A stretch of DNA of 64,000 nucleotides. Origin: JBDTSW01 sp963797835 (lineage in GTDB: Bacteria; Actinomycetota; Thermoleophilia; Solirubrobacterales; 70-9). Location: positions 1 through 64,000 of the forward strand of contig CAWCRN010000022.1 of the NCBI GenBank assembly GCA_963797835.1, written 5' to 3'. Positions 23,658 to 32,230 of this stretch are shown in pieces (position 1 is the stretch's first letter; each line of letters starts with the position of its first letter). A model generated the notes under the pieces. The model did no database searches, was not told the DNA's origin, and saw only the letters and a program-made list of their open reading frames with translations. The position numbers and the translations under genes were made by a program.

Positions 23658-24932
23658 GTGGACACGCCGATCGCCGACCTCCACTGCCACTACCCGATGC
23701 ACCTGCCCGAGGCGGCGAGCGCACCCGACCGCTCGGTCCGCGGCAGGCCGTTCGCCGCGATGAGGTCGTTCGACCCCGACCCGTCGCTCCCGCGCCGCCT
23801 GCGTATGCGGGCGGCGTGGGTCGACCGGCTGCGCGCCTGGCTGCTGAGGCGCGCGGCCGAGAAGCTCAACTACCCCGGCCACGGCAACGCGGCCCAGCCC
23901 GGCGAGCCCGGGTGGCGCGTGAGCCTCGAGCGGCTGCGGCGCGGGGACGTGCGCTTCGTCTTCTCCGTGCTCTACCAACCCTTCGCCGAGCTCGACTTCG
24001 GCAGGTGGCCCGAGGGACGGCCCGAGGACGGGTACTTCCGGGCCCTCTTCGACCAGCTCACGGCGGTCGAAGGGGATCTTGCGAGGCTCGACCCGGAGGG
24101 CGAGCTCCACCGGATCATCCGCTCGGGCGCTGATCTGAAGGCGGCGCGGGAGGGCGGCCAAACCGCCTTCCTGCACTGCGTCGAGGGCGGCTTCCACCTG
24201 GGCGACGGCACCGCGAACGTGCGGCGAAACGTCGGCCTGCTCGCTGATGCCGGGGTCGTCTACATCACCCTCGCGCATTTCTTCTTCCGCCAGATCGCGA
24301 AGAACGCGAACGCCCTGCCCTTCCTCAAGGACTGGAGCTACCGGCTGCTCTTCTGGCAGTGGGGTCGCGACGTGACCAGGCTCGGCCGCGCGGCGATCGA
24401 GGAGATGTACGAGCGGCAAGTCCTGATCGACATCACCCACATGCGCGAGGACGCGATCGCGAAGACCTTTAATCTGCTCGAAGAGCTGGACCGAGAATCG
24501 GGCCGGGCGCCGTCGGACTACCCCGTGATCGCCACTCACGCCGCGTTCAGGTTCGGCGGCCAGCGCTACAACCTGACGCCCGAGACGATCCGGCGGATCG
24601 CCGATCGCGGCGGCGTGATTGGGCTGATCTTCGCCCAGCACCAGATCAACGAGCGCCTCTACGAGGGCGAGACGAAGACGATCGACGCGTCGCTGCCGAT
24701 CCTGAAGCGCCACGTCGACGAGATCCGACGGCACGGCGGCCACGAGGTGCTGGCGATCGGCTCGGACTTCGATGGCTTCATCAAGCCCACCCTCGGCGGC
24801 TTCGACCACATCGACGATCTCGCCAAGCTCCGCGAGCACCTCGACGAACTCTGCCCCGACCACGGCCAGGGCTTCCTCTCGGGGAACGCGCTCAGGGTGC
24901 TGGAGACGACGTTCGCGGGGCGGGACCGCTAG
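23658..24932 (+). CDS. membrane dipeptidase family protein (peptidase M19)
   Basis: 424 residues of the M19/renal dipeptidase TIM barrel. The metal-site elements appear in order: DLHCH near residue 8, FLHCVEGGF (bridging Glu) near 173, TLAHFFFRQIAKN near 208, IDITHM near 262, VIATHAA near 296 and IGSDFDG near 376. M19 enzymes are binuclear zinc dipeptidases, some acting on D-amino-acid dipeptides or beta-lactams. No signal peptide is seen, so it is probably cytoplasmic. The start is GTG 23658 with a weak ribosome-binding site. It follows the secreted protein by 36 bp and could be co-transcribed. Confidence 0.9.
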   Translation: MDTPIADLHCHYPMHLPEAASAPDRSVRGRPFAAMRSFDPDPSLPRRLRMRAAWVDRLRAWLLRRAAEKLNYPGHGNAAQPGEPGWRVSLERLRRGDVRFVFSVLYQPFAELDFGRWPEGRPEDGYFRALFDQLTAVEGDLARLDPEGELHRIIRSGADLKAAREGGQTAFLHCVEGGFHLGDGTANVRRNVGLLADAGVVYITLAHFFFRQIAKNANALPFLKDWSYRLLFWQWGRDVTRLGRAAIEEMYERQVLIDITHMREDAIAKTFNLLEELDRESGRAPSDYPVIATHAAFRFGGQRYNLTPETIRRIADRGGVIGLIFAQHQINERLYEGETKTIDASLPILKRHVDEIRRHGGHEVLAIGSDFDGFIKPTLGGFDHIDDLAKLREHLDELCPDHGQGFLSGNALRVLETTFAGRDR

Positions 24933-25051
24933 CGCGGCGCACCGGGAGGCTGCTTAGACAGCGGGATCGGGGGCTCAAGGAGCCTGGCCTCCGGATGCTC
25001 CTCGTCGTAGCCGGGGGCCTCGAACCAGGGGCTCTCGCCACCAAACGTCGC

Positions 25052-25290
25052 CCTGGATCGCACCCAGGAGGTCGTCGGTTCGAGTCCGACTAGCTCCATC
25101 CCCGAAAAGCCCTGCACTTGTACGGATCTCTCGCTCTTGTCAGGGCTGGACTTGCCGGACTCTCGCCCTCTCCTGGTGCCCATTGAGCGCCTTGTCCTCG
25201 ACACAACCGATTCCCGGGTGGCTCATGCTTGCGGCGGAAACGGCGGCTGGCTCCGAGTCAGGTCTACTGCTTGTCGCGCGAAGCGGCAGT
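25052..25290 (+). repeat. tRNA-Ala 3'-half attachment-like site Ala-7 (no left arm)
   Basis: Core 25052-25098 is a perfect tRNA-Ala(CGC) 3' half identical to Ala-1 and Ala-2. The left inverted repeat and ATCC boxes are absent. On the right are CTGGTGCCCATTG near 25172 (half of the type-B arm) and a hairpin CTACTGCTT..AAGCGGCAGT with TCGCGCG tip (25264-25290). Confidence 0.75.
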
Positions 25291-25321
25291 CCGCATTGCC
25301 GGAGAGGGAGACTGTCTCGAC

Positions 25322-25792
25322 ATGAGCGCCCACCCGGATCCGGCCGATCCACCGCCGAGCAACCGAGCGATCGAGAACCTGATCGCAACATACGCCGAGC
25401 TCGTGGACGACGGCGATTTCCGAGGGGTTGGCACCCTCCTCGCGGACGCCACCTTCACGGGCGCCGCCGGGTCGGTGAGCGGCCGGGACGCGATCGAGAA
25501 GATGCTCCTGGACAACCTGATCGTCTACGACGACGGCACGCCGCGGACCAAGCACGTCACCACCAATATCGCGATCGAGGTCGACGAAGGGGCGGGCACG
25601 GCGGTCTCGCGTTCGTACTTCACCGCTCTTCAGGCGCTACCCGGAATGGCTCTGCAACCGATCGTTAGCGGTCGCTATCTAGACCGCTTCGAGCGCCGCG
25701 GCGGGCAGTGGCGCTTCGTGGAGAGGCGCGTCCGAACCGATCTCGTCGGCGACGTGAGCCGGCATCTGCGCCATACCGACGCCGGCCCGTAG
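25322..25792 (+). CDS. SnoaL-like protein (nuclear transport factor 2 family)
   Basis: 156 residues. The first helix (NRAIENLIATYAELVDDGDF), the FTGAAGSVSGRDAIEKMLLD segment and the closing strands (ALQPIVSGRYLDRFE, GGQWRFVERRVRTDLVGD) match the SnoaL_4 group with its G-x-W-x-F-x-x-R-x-x-x-x-D end. ATG 25322 follows a purine-rich GGAGAGGGAG. Small-molecule isomerase or hydroxylase-like roles are known for the family; none is assigned. It is the first gene right of site Ala-7. Confidence 0.85.
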   Translation: MSAHPDPADPPPSNRAIENLIATYAELVDDGDFRGVGTLLADATFTGAAGSVSGRDAIEKMLLDNLIVYDDGTPRTKHVTTNIAIEVDEGAGTAVSRSYFTALQALPGMALQPIVSGRYLDRFERRGGQWRFVERRVRTDLVGDVSRHLRHTDAGP

Positions 25793-25917
25793 TCCTCCCC
25801 GGCGCGCACTCGATCGTCGTGCAGAGCAAGAATCGAGCGGCCAAGGTCGGGGCGCGACAGGTTTCGCGGCCGAGGAACGAGGGCTCGGATCCGCCGCGAT
25901 CGGACGCGCCTCGTGCG

Positions 25918-26247
25918 TTATGGCGCGATCACAAGACGGCTGATGTGGTCGCTCGTGACGGCGAATTCGCATCTCAGGTCCACCGTTTCGCCGGGGAAAT
26001 CCCCTGTCAACCGAGCCGTCACCAGATGGCGACCGGCGCTTCCGGCCTCTCGGTCGAGGACCTCGGTCGTGTAGGTGTATTTGATCGCCGGTCCGGTCCG
26101 CCACGCGCGGATCTGGCCGAGCCCGTGGTAGGTCTTGCCCTCATCGACGACGGTCGCGTCGTCGCTGAACAACGAGACGAACCCGTCGACGTCGTGCGGA
26201 TCGAGCTCGAAGTAGCGGCGCACCACGTCGGGAAGTCCGTCGAGCAT
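25918..26247 (-). CDS. NTF2-like/SnoaL protein, small
   Basis: 109 residues, beginning MLDGLPDVVRRYFELD and running through VDGFVSLFSDDATVVDEGKTYHGLGQIRAW to a strand-rich end (TARLTGDFPGETVDLRCEFAVTSDHISRLVI). This is the compact NTF2-like fold (SnoaL_2). ATG 26247 begins the conserved part; the upstream in-frame stretch to 26436 looks non-coding. It converges with the preceding SnoaL gene. Confidence 0.8.
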   Translation of the reverse strand: MLDGLPDVVRRYFELDPHDVDGFVSLFSDDATVVDEGKTYHGLGQIRAWRTGPAIKYTYTTEVLDREAGSAGRHLVTARLTGDFPGETVDLRCEFAVTSDHISRLVIAP

Positions 26248-26688
26248 TCCGAACGCCAAGTCTAGTAGTCCCCCCGCCTTGGAAGGGGACGAGACTCGCA
26301 GGGGAGAAGACCTGCCGCACGTCGCGCAAGGGAGGAGCGCGGAGGGGACGCGGTTGTGGCTCGTCAATACGGACAGCAGAGCAGGCGCCCGTCGCAGATC
26401 AGATGACCCACCGGACGTACCTGCCGTAGTGCCCAAAAGTCCCGCGGATTGCGGCTATACCCCCGATTTTCGACACCGTCGCGGTCGAAGTCGATCGCGA
26501 GCTCCGAATCCGGCGACAAATTGGTCCCGCGAACGTGGCAGAAAATTGGACCTTACGGGCCCGTGATCGATGATTCTGGCTGCGGATCGCAGTCACCGCA
26601 TGTGCGGCCGTGGCTGCACCCGTAACCAACCGAATGGAGTGGAGATGGCCAAGCTGATCCATGCGGCGAATCGCAACGGGGCGAACCG
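26248..26688. other. gene-free intergenic region
   Basis: About 440 bases between divergent genes with no ORF I would support. The middle is less GC-rich than its surroundings (around 26500-26560), compatible with promoters for both flanking genes. No clear inverted repeat was found. Confidence 0.4.
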
Positions 26689-27453
26689 ATGCTGACCCAG
26701 GTGGCGGACGGCGTCTGGGTCCGACAGAGCGAGTGGGTCTGGACCAATTCCATCGTGGTGCGCGGGGAGGATGGGTTGATCCTGGTCGATCCCGGCATCA
26801 ATGGTTCCGAGCTGAACCAGCTCGCGGATGACCTGGACCGGCTCGGCATTCCGGTGGTCGCAGGGTTCTCCACCCATCCCCACTTTGACCACCTGCTCTG
26901 GCACTCTCGGTTCGGCGACGTGCCGCGCTACGCCACCCCCGCCGGCGCCCACGTTGCCGGTGAAACCCGAGAGCAGCAGCAGCAGGCGGCGGCGGAGAGC
27001 GCGTCGGGCATCCCGCTCGAGCTGATCGCGCTCGTCACCCCGCTGCCCGCTGACGGCGGACCCGTGCCGGGCGAGATCATCGAGCATCAGGCGCACGCCA
27101 TCGGCCACGCCGCGGTCCTCCTCGCGGGCCGTGGCGTCCTGCTCGCCGGCGACATGCTCTCCGATGTCCTGATCCCGCTCTTCGACCCTCGCCAAGACGA
27201 TCAGGTGGGCGCCTACGAGACGGCACTCGACCGGCTGGGTGAGGCCGCCAGGCACGTCGATGTCGTGGTCCCCGGCCACGGCGCCGTCGCCGAGGGTCCC
27301 GAGGTGGCGGCCCGCCTCGCCGCCGATCGTGCCTACATCGACGCGCTGCGGCGAGGAGAGGAACCGGTCGACGCGCGTCTGGAGGCTGCGGACTGGCTCT
27401 CCGGCATCCACCAGTCGAACCGGGAGCAGGCCCGAGGACAGCCGGCCTTCTGA
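26689..27453 (+). CDS. MBL-fold metallo-hydrolase
   Basis: 254 residues. Metal-binding signature STHPHFDHLLWH near residue 62-72, then GHAAVLLAGRGVLLAGDML (His and Asp ligands) and VVVPGHGAVAEGPEVAAR (final His). The order is that of the glyoxalase-II-like metallo-beta-lactamase superfamily. The substrate is unknown. ATG 26689 starts at the conserved MLTQVADGVWV. One of three complete MBL genes in the window (also 2602 and 31303). Confidence 0.88.
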   Translation: MLTQVADGVWVRQSEWVWTNSIVVRGEDGLILVDPGINGSELNQLADDLDRLGIPVVAGFSTHPHFDHLLWHSRFGDVPRYATPAGAHVAGETREQQQQAAAESASGIPLELIALVTPLPADGGPVPGEIIEHQAHAIGHAAVLLAGRGVLLAGDMLSDVLIPLFDPRQDDQVGAYETALDRLGEAARHVDVVVPGHGAVAEGPEVAARLAADRAYIDALRRGEEPVDARLEAADWLSGIHQSNREQARGQPAF

Positions 27454-27702
27454 TGGCTCGGGGGTCCTGGCGGGGCTGCCGTCCGTCGTGCGCGAGGCCA
27501 TTGATCCCGGTGCGGCCGGCAGGAGGTTCCGCGGGCGCATCAGGGCATGGAACGGGAGGTCAGGGTCGGCAGCCGATTCTCACTTCAAACCGCCGACCCG
27601 TCGGATTGGGTACTCGAGACTGCGTGATGACCGTGCCTCCCCCTTGCAGGCGTCTGTCCGGAGCGCGAGCGTGCCGCCGGCCGTTGTTGCGATCATGCGG
27701 GC

Positions 27703-28518
27703 ATGCCACGGCTTCGCGCGAAAGAGCGTGCGCGGCTACCCGACAGCGCGTTCGCATACATCGATTCGCGCGGCCGACGTCGGCTACCGATCAACGATGC
27801 GGCGCACGTCCGGAATGCCCTCGCCCGGTTCAGCCAGGTGGAGTTCGAGGACGAGGGCGCGCGGGACCGGGCGCGCAGCCGGCTTCTCAGGGCAGCGAAG
27901 AAGCACGGAATCATGCCCATTGGCTTCATCAGCGCGCAACTGCAGCCGCAACGGAAGCTGCCGAAAGGCCAGGTCACGTTCCTGCTGACCGACATCGAGG
28001 GCTCAACCGAGCTGCTTAGGCGCCTCAACGATGAATACGCTCAGCTACTCGCCGATGTTCGCCGTCGAGTGCGCACCGCGGTTCGACACGCCGGGGGGCA
28101 CGAGGTGTCCGCCCGCGGCGACGATGTCTTCGCTGTGTTCGAACGCGGCTCCGCCGCACTAGAGGCCGCCCTGGCGATCCAGCGGGCGATGCAAACCGGC
28201 GGTTGGCCCGGGGGAAACGACGTGCGGCTGCGAATCGGCCTGCATCGCGGGCGTCCCACGCTCACCGAAACCGGCTACGTCGGCCTCTCGGTCCACGCCG
28301 CGGCGCGCATCTGCTTCGCGGGGCACGGCGGCCAAATCGTGTTGTCCTCTGCGGTTCGAGCGGCGGTCCTGGATTCGCTCCCAGAGGGGGTCAGCCTGCG
28401 GAGCATTGGCGCCTGGCGATTCCGCGGCCTGCCCGAGCCGGTGGATCTCTTCCAAGCGGACGCGGCTGACGTGCTGACCGACTTCCCGCCGCCAAGGTCG
28501 GCCGTCCCTGCCAAATAG
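27703..28518 (+). CDS. class III adenylate/guanylate cyclase with N-terminal DUF6582-like domain
   Basis: 271 residues. The N-terminal 80 residues (LPDSAFAYIDSRGRRRLPIN, VRNALARF, RLLRAAKKHGI) match a small helical domain seen in actinobacterial proteins of DUF6582 type. From residue 90 a class III cyclase catalytic domain follows: VTFLLTDIEGSTELL with metal Asp 97, GGHEVSARGDDVFAVF with the second Asp near 140, and RIGLHRGRP. The usual substrate-selecting Lys before the GD pair is Ser or Arg here, as in the divergent Solirubrobacterales-type cyclases, so cAMP production is likely but unproven. It ends about 60 bp before site Ala-8. Confidence 0.85.
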   Translation: MPRLRAKERARLPDSAFAYIDSRGRRRLPINDAAHVRNALARFSQVEFEDEGARDRARSRLLRAAKKHGIMPIGFISAQLQPQRKLPKGQVTFLLTDIEGSTELLRRLNDEYAQLLADVRRRVRTAVRHAGGHEVSARGDDVFAVFERGSAALEAALAIQRAMQTGGWPGGNDVRLRIGLHRGRPTLTETGYVGLSVHAAARICFAGHGGQIVLSSAVRAAVLDSLPEGVSLRSIGAWRFRGLPEPVDLFQADAADVLTDFPPPRSAVPAK

Positions 28519-28576
28519 TGCCTGCGATGACCGAGGCCAAGCCGGCTGCGGGCGACAAGAAAGTGCTGGTCCACGG

Positions 28577-28677
28577 TTGCCGCACGCTCGGTTCGAGTCC
28601 GGCTAGCTCCATTCCGGGTTGGTCTGTACCAAACGCCGAGGCCTTCCGAGGCTCTTGCTTCCCGCGCGAAGCGACAG
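28577..28677 (+). repeat. tRNA-Ala 3'-end fragment Ala-8 with right hairpin
   Basis: T loop and 3' strand are intact (TTCGAGT-CCGGC, TAGCTCC, A at 28611); the 5' side of the T stem reads CTCGG. The anticodon stem-loop is lost. Right part: GGTTGGTCTGTACC and GCTCTTGCTTC..GAAGC hairpin (28651-28677). Confidence 0.65.
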
Positions 28678-28687
28678 TGGGCCCGTA

Positions 28688-29251
28688 TCAGTCCGACTCA
28701 TCGCGGGCGCGCACGTAGCGCTCGTAGATCACGCGCGAGCCGAACGTCCTGGTCTCGATCAGGTCCAGCGGGACGTCTTCGGTGACCGGCGGCAGGAACG
28801 GCGTGCCGCCACCGATGACGACCGGATAGCGGAACATGCGCAGCTCGTCGACGAGGCCGAGCTCGATAGCCGCCGCGGCGAGGCGGGCGCCGCCGATCGA
28901 GACGTCCTTGTCGGTCGCGGCGAGCGCCGCAGCGACCTCCTCGGCCACCGACGCCTCGGCGAGCCGGGCGTTGCCCTGGACGCTGTCGAGCGTACGGCTG
29001 AAGACGATCTTCGGGATCGCGCACCAGACGTCGGCGAACGCGGCCCTGAGCTCGTTGTCGCGCATCGACGGATCCGTCTCCCACACCAGCATCGTCTCGT
29101 AGAGCCTGCGGCCGAGCAGATACCCGCCGAGCTCGCGTACCTGCGCGAGTGTGAAAGCGAAACAGCTCGTCGCTGGGGGCGTCCACCCGAACCCGCCCTC
29201 GCGGTCGGCGATGAAGCCGTCCACCGAGACGCTCATCGAGTAGATCAGCAT
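28688..29251 (-). CDS. dihydrofolate reductase family protein (RibD C-terminal-like)
   Basis: 187 residues: MLIYSMSVSVDGFIADREGG, YLLGRRLYETM, PKIVFSRTLD, DVSIGGARLAAAAIELGLVDELRMF and VIGGGTPFLP. These are the ordered landmarks of the RibD_C/DHFR-like fold, a likely NADPH-dependent reductase. It is the only gene between Ala-8 and Ala-9, on the opposite strand to the sites; the block is 0.75 kb. Its stop lies 10 bp from the Ala-8 hairpin. Confidence 0.9.
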   Translation of the reverse strand: MLIYSMSVSVDGFIADREGGFGWTPPATSCFAFTLAQVRELGGYLLGRRLYETMLVWETDPSMRDNELRAAFADVWCAIPKIVFSRTLDSVQGNARLAEASVAEEVAAALAATDKDVSIGGARLAAAAIELGLVDELRMFRYPVVIGGGTPFLPPVTEDVPLDLIETRTFGSRVIYERYVRARDESD

Positions 29252-29331
29252 GGCTTCAATTCTGTCATCAGTGACCGATCGCGAGACGAGAACTCATCGT
29301 CGTGGGCCGTCTCAGACGAGCAGGAGAAGTG

Positions 29332-29471
29332 CCAGGAGGTCGCCGGTTCGAGTCCGACTAGCTCCATCCTTCGGAAGTCCTGCAAGGACGTGCTTTCCTT
29401 CGCCACCCCGGTACACACCAGCTCTGGCGACACTTCGCCGAAGTTCCAGGTGGTGCCCGTTGGTGCCCAAT
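29332..29471 (+). repeat. tRNA-Ala 3'-half fragment Ala-9, type-B right arm
   Basis: 29332-29366: CCAGG, AGGTC, T arm GCCGG-TTCGAGT-CCGAC (a mixed stem with one mismatch, apparently hybrid between the two T-arm variants), TAGCTCC, A. The 5' anticodon stem is gone. Right arm: TGGTGCCCGTTGGTGCCCAA at 29453-29471. Confidence 0.7.
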
Positions 29472-29521
29472 CGTCGGTTTTGAGTTCCTGCCGGGCAACG
29501 GCCGAGCGGCCCCGCCGCCCC

Positions 29522-30442
29522 TCAGCCGCAGATGCCGAATCCGGTTACGTTCTTAGCCGCGCCGGCGACATTGGTTGCGCTGGTGTTCGCTACGTCGTCT
29601 GGCAGAGAGTCGGCATCGTCATTGGCACGTCCGGGAAATCCGTCCCCGGGATAGGTGGAATTGGCGTGCCCTTGCGCGGCGTCGCCGTCGATCCGGACCC
29701 CGATGCCGAGCACATGGCGGGCCGCCGGGCAGTCGAGGAAGACGCCCCCCGCGTCTCCGGCCTTGAGAGTGCCCATGAACTGCCGATACCTCGGCTTCGT
29801 CTCGGCGCAGATCGCCACCACGCGCGTCCGCGGCTGCTCGCTGCCATAGAAGCGACCGCGCCACCCGTCGTCGGGCGCCTTGTCTCGATCGGCACCGTCG
29901 ATCGGATATGACGAGTTGACCTGAGCAGCCGCCGGGGTACCGTCCTCTCCGGCCGCCGCGCCGCCCCCAACGACATGCGTGCCATCGGGGCAGCGCGCCG
30001 TCAACGTCCTCGCGGCGGGGGTGCCCTCCGGGAGCTTGCCGCCCTCGCGGCGGTACCGGAGCTCGCCCCCGTGGCAGACCGCGTGGGCGGAGATTTCCTG
30101 CAGCGATTGGCCGCCGGAGTATCCGACGGTCCGCCACGAGTCGGGGGTCCCGTCGAGAGGTGCCAGAAGGTCGACTGGATAGCCGCTGTACAGGGAATCC
30201 TCCGGCGACGCGCCCACCTGGAAACCGCCTCCCGTGGGCCGCGTGCCGACCGGGCAGTTGACGTCGACGGTCACCGGGTTGGGCGGCGTGAGGGTGCCTG
30301 TGTCGCGCAGGTATGAGACGCCGTCGACCGTGCCGAGCACCTCGTCGCCGGCTAGGGCTCCGCCCGGCACCGCCAGGACAGCGAGCGCGCATCCGCAGGT
30401 GGCGCCGATGATGCGCCGGGCCCTCGCTTCAAGTCCATTCAT
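29522..30442 (-). CDS. secreted three-module protein, paralogue of 22755
   Basis: 306 residues. Signal peptide: IIGATCGCALAVLAVPGGALA. Three modules follow, each with a Cys-Pro-x-G-T element and a glycine run (VNCPVGTRPTGGGFQVG; ARCPDGTHVVGGGAAAG; LDCPAARHVLGIGVRID) and each closed by a cysteine strand (HAVCHGG, VAICAETK, FGICG). P-D-D-G-W occurs in module 2. The arrangement is the same as in the protein at 22755, with moderate identity. Likely disulphide-stabilised extracellular repeats; function unknown. Its gene is the first left-facing gene right of Ala-9. Confidence 0.78.
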   Translation of the reverse strand: MNGLEARARRIIGATCGCALAVLAVPGGALAGDEVLGTVDGVSYLRDTGTLTPPNPVTVDVNCPVGTRPTGGGFQVGASPEDSLYSGYPVDLLAPLDGTPDSWRTVGYSGGQSLQEISAHAVCHGGELRYRREGGKLPEGTPAARTLTARCPDGTHVVGGGAAAGEDGTPAAAQVNSSYPIDGADRDKAPDDGWRGRFYGSEQPRTRVVAICAETKPRYRQFMGTLKAGDAGGVFLDCPAARHVLGIGVRIDGDAAQGHANSTYPGDGFPGRANDDADSLPDDVANTSATNVAGAAKNVTGFGICG

Positions 30443-30535
30443 CCCTGGCGTCCCCCTTCAGTAGACGGCGGCGACACCCATGCTCTCACACGGCATTACG
30501 CCCAGCGCAAGCACCGGTTCCCCGGCGACAGTCGC

Positions 30536-30790
30536 CTACTCCCGCAGCCCGGCGGCTTCGAGGGCCTCGGCCGGATCGAGGCAGTTCCGCGTCCGGATCA
30601 CGCGGTCCCCGGCGGCTGAACCGGTTGACTCGAACAGGGCGAACTCGCCGTTGGCGCAGACGTAGCGCAGGCCGCCCTCCCTCTCTTCGGCCGGCTCGAG
30701 TCCGAGCTTCTCGGCGTAGAACGCGCGCGCCCGTTCGAGGTCCTGCGCCGGAAGTCGCGCGGCGACCCTTCCGTTCTTCAGCCTCATCAT
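30536..30790 (-). pseudogene. VOC/glyoxalase N-terminal half with foreign tail
   Basis: 84 residues. The first 57 are a normal VOC start: RVAARLPAQDLERARAFYAE, KLGLEPAEEREGGLRYV and FALFESTGSAAG. Complete relatives run to about 125 residues and need the second half to build the metal site. Here the sequence switches to LDPAEALEAAGLRE, a tail characteristic of SnoaL-like genes (compare REAVEAAGLSG at 20226 and QQAREAAGLQE at 54528). It looks like a recombination chimera, probably not functional. Confidence 0.6.
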
Positions 30791-30806
30791 CCCTCTCTTC
30801 GCGCCC

Positions 30807-31241
30807 TCAGCTCACCGCCTTCTTCACGAGCGCGCTGACCTTCTTCTCCTCGGCGGGGGTCAGCTTCTTCAGCGCGAACTCGGTCGGCCACATATTGCCC
30901 GCGTCGAGGTTCGCCGCGTCGTTGAAGCCGAGGGTCGCATACCTGGACTTGAACTTCCCCGCGTTCTTGAAGAAGCAGACGACCTTCTCGTCCTCGTTGC
31001 GATACGCGGGCATCCCATACCAAGTTCTCGGCACGAGGTCAGGAGCAGTGGCCTTGACGATCTCGTGGACCCGCTTGGCCATCGTGCGATCGGACCCCTT
31101 CATCTCGGCAATCTTTGCGAGCAGATCCTCTTCGCCCTCGGCCCTGCTCTTCTCGGCCTTCAGCTCCTTGGCGCGCTCCTTCATCGCGGCCTTTTCCTCG
31201 GCCGTGAACCCCTTCGACCGCCTGGTCTTTGTTGCGCTCAT
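30807..31241 (-). CDS. DUF1801-type protein (YdhG-like)
   Basis: 144 residues. A highly charged N-terminal helix (FTAEEKAAMKERAKELKAEK) is followed by the DUF1801 core: AKRVHEIVKATAPDLVPRTW, YGMPAYRNEDEKVVCFFKNA, YATLGFNDAANLDAG and a final helix LTPAEEKKVSALVKKAV. The family is small, cytoplasmic and of uncertain role (one branch is proposed to bind iron). ATG 31241 follows AAGGAGGAG. It is 16 bp from the truncated VOC gene. Confidence 0.85.
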   Translation of the reverse strand: MSATKTRRSKGFTAEEKAAMKERAKELKAEKSRAEGEEDLLAKIAEMKGSDRTMAKRVHEIVKATAPDLVPRTWYGMPAYRNEDEKVVCFFKNAGKFKSRYATLGFNDAANLDAGNMWPTEFALKKLTPAEEKKVSALVKKAVS

Positions 31242-31302
31242 CTGCTCCTCCTTTGGGACTATTTGGTTGGTGGTGGCGCGGCGGTAGTTGTATGTGTGAC
31301 GG

Positions 31303-32136
31303 TCAAGCGGACGCCGTCTCCTGTGCGAGCTCGGCGGCGACCACGGCAGCGCCGGCGCCGACGAGCCAGCTGAGCGGAGCGCCCGGCAGATAGCGCTCCA
31401 TCAGACTCACCACTCGATTCGCCTCGTCCTCGCTGAGCTCCGCGCGGCCGCTTGCGACCCGCCCGATCGCCTCGCGCACCATCAGAAGGTAGCGGCGCTG
31501 ATCGGCGAGGAGGGAGGGCACGAGGCGGGGTCCGTGGCCGACGTAGAGCGTGCGCACGCCGGCGAGCGCTTCCTCCGCGCGGTCTATGGCACGCAGCCAC
31601 GCGCCCGTGTGCCCATCCGCCAGGTAGGCGTGCGTGCCGTTGAAAGCCAGATCACCGACGAACGCGGTGTCGCCGCCTCCGAGCAGCCAAACGGTCTCAC
31701 TTTCGCTCTCGCAGGGCCCGAAGTCCCAGGCCGTAAACCTCAGGTCGCCGAGCTCCACGGATTCCTCGTCCGCAACCGTCCGGTTCGGGAATGTCGCGGT
31801 GGACGGCCACTCGTCCCCGAACATCGGCCCCCACTGGGCGCGCTTAGCCTCGTCCTTCGCGCGGATCTCGCGGTCGACGTCGCGCTGCGCGATCACCGGT
31901 ACTTCGTCGCCCGAGAGCAAGTGGCCGATCGTGTTGTAGTGATCGGGGTGCGGGTGCGTGACCAGCACGCCAAGAAGCGGCTTCCTGAGCGCCTCAAAGC
32001 GCGCCCGAAAGGCGCGGCCGTCGGACACCAAAAGCGGCGCATCGATCGCTACCACCCCTTCGGCGCCCTCCACCAGGTAGGAGTTGACGAACAGCCCGCT
32101 CTCGCCGGAGCGGTACGTGTGCACAATCGGAGCCAC
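31303..32136 (-). CDS. MBL-fold metallo-hydrolase
   Basis: 277 residues. The signature VLVTHPHPDHYNTIGHLL sits near residue 58-75, AFVGDLAFNGTHAYLADG provides the Asp, and LYVGHGPRLVP the final His. The insert between them and the C-terminal helical part (VREAIGRVASGRAELSEDEA) fit a distinct MBL subgroup. Divergent from a LysR regulator at 32231 with 94 bp between them, so regulation by that LysR protein is likely. Confidence 0.87.
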   Translation of the reverse strand: MAPIVHTYRSGESGLFVNSYLVEGAEGVVAIDAPLLVSDGRAFRARFEALRKPLLGVLVTHPHPDHYNTIGHLLSGDEVPVIAQRDVDREIRAKDEAKRAQWGPMFGDEWPSTATFPNRTVADEESVELGDLRFTAWDFGPCESESETVWLLGGGDTAFVGDLAFNGTHAYLADGHTGAWLRAIDRAEEALAGVRTLYVGHGPRLVPSLLADQRRYLLMVREAIGRVASGRAELSEDEANRVVSLMERYLPGAPLSWLVGAGAAVVAAELAQETASA

Positions 32137-32230
32137 GCCCCGAGGCTAGGGGAGGGCGTCCCGGGGGCCAACACGAATCCGATCTCAGCCGAGACCGAGA
32201 ACGTATGAGGAGGCGTACGCTGCACCTAGC

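Noticed and set aside
23067..24863. Long minus-strand open frame (598 codons)
   Set aside because: It is antisense to the M19 dipeptidase and secreted protein, both with clear motifs; composition is that of a high-GC shadow frame.
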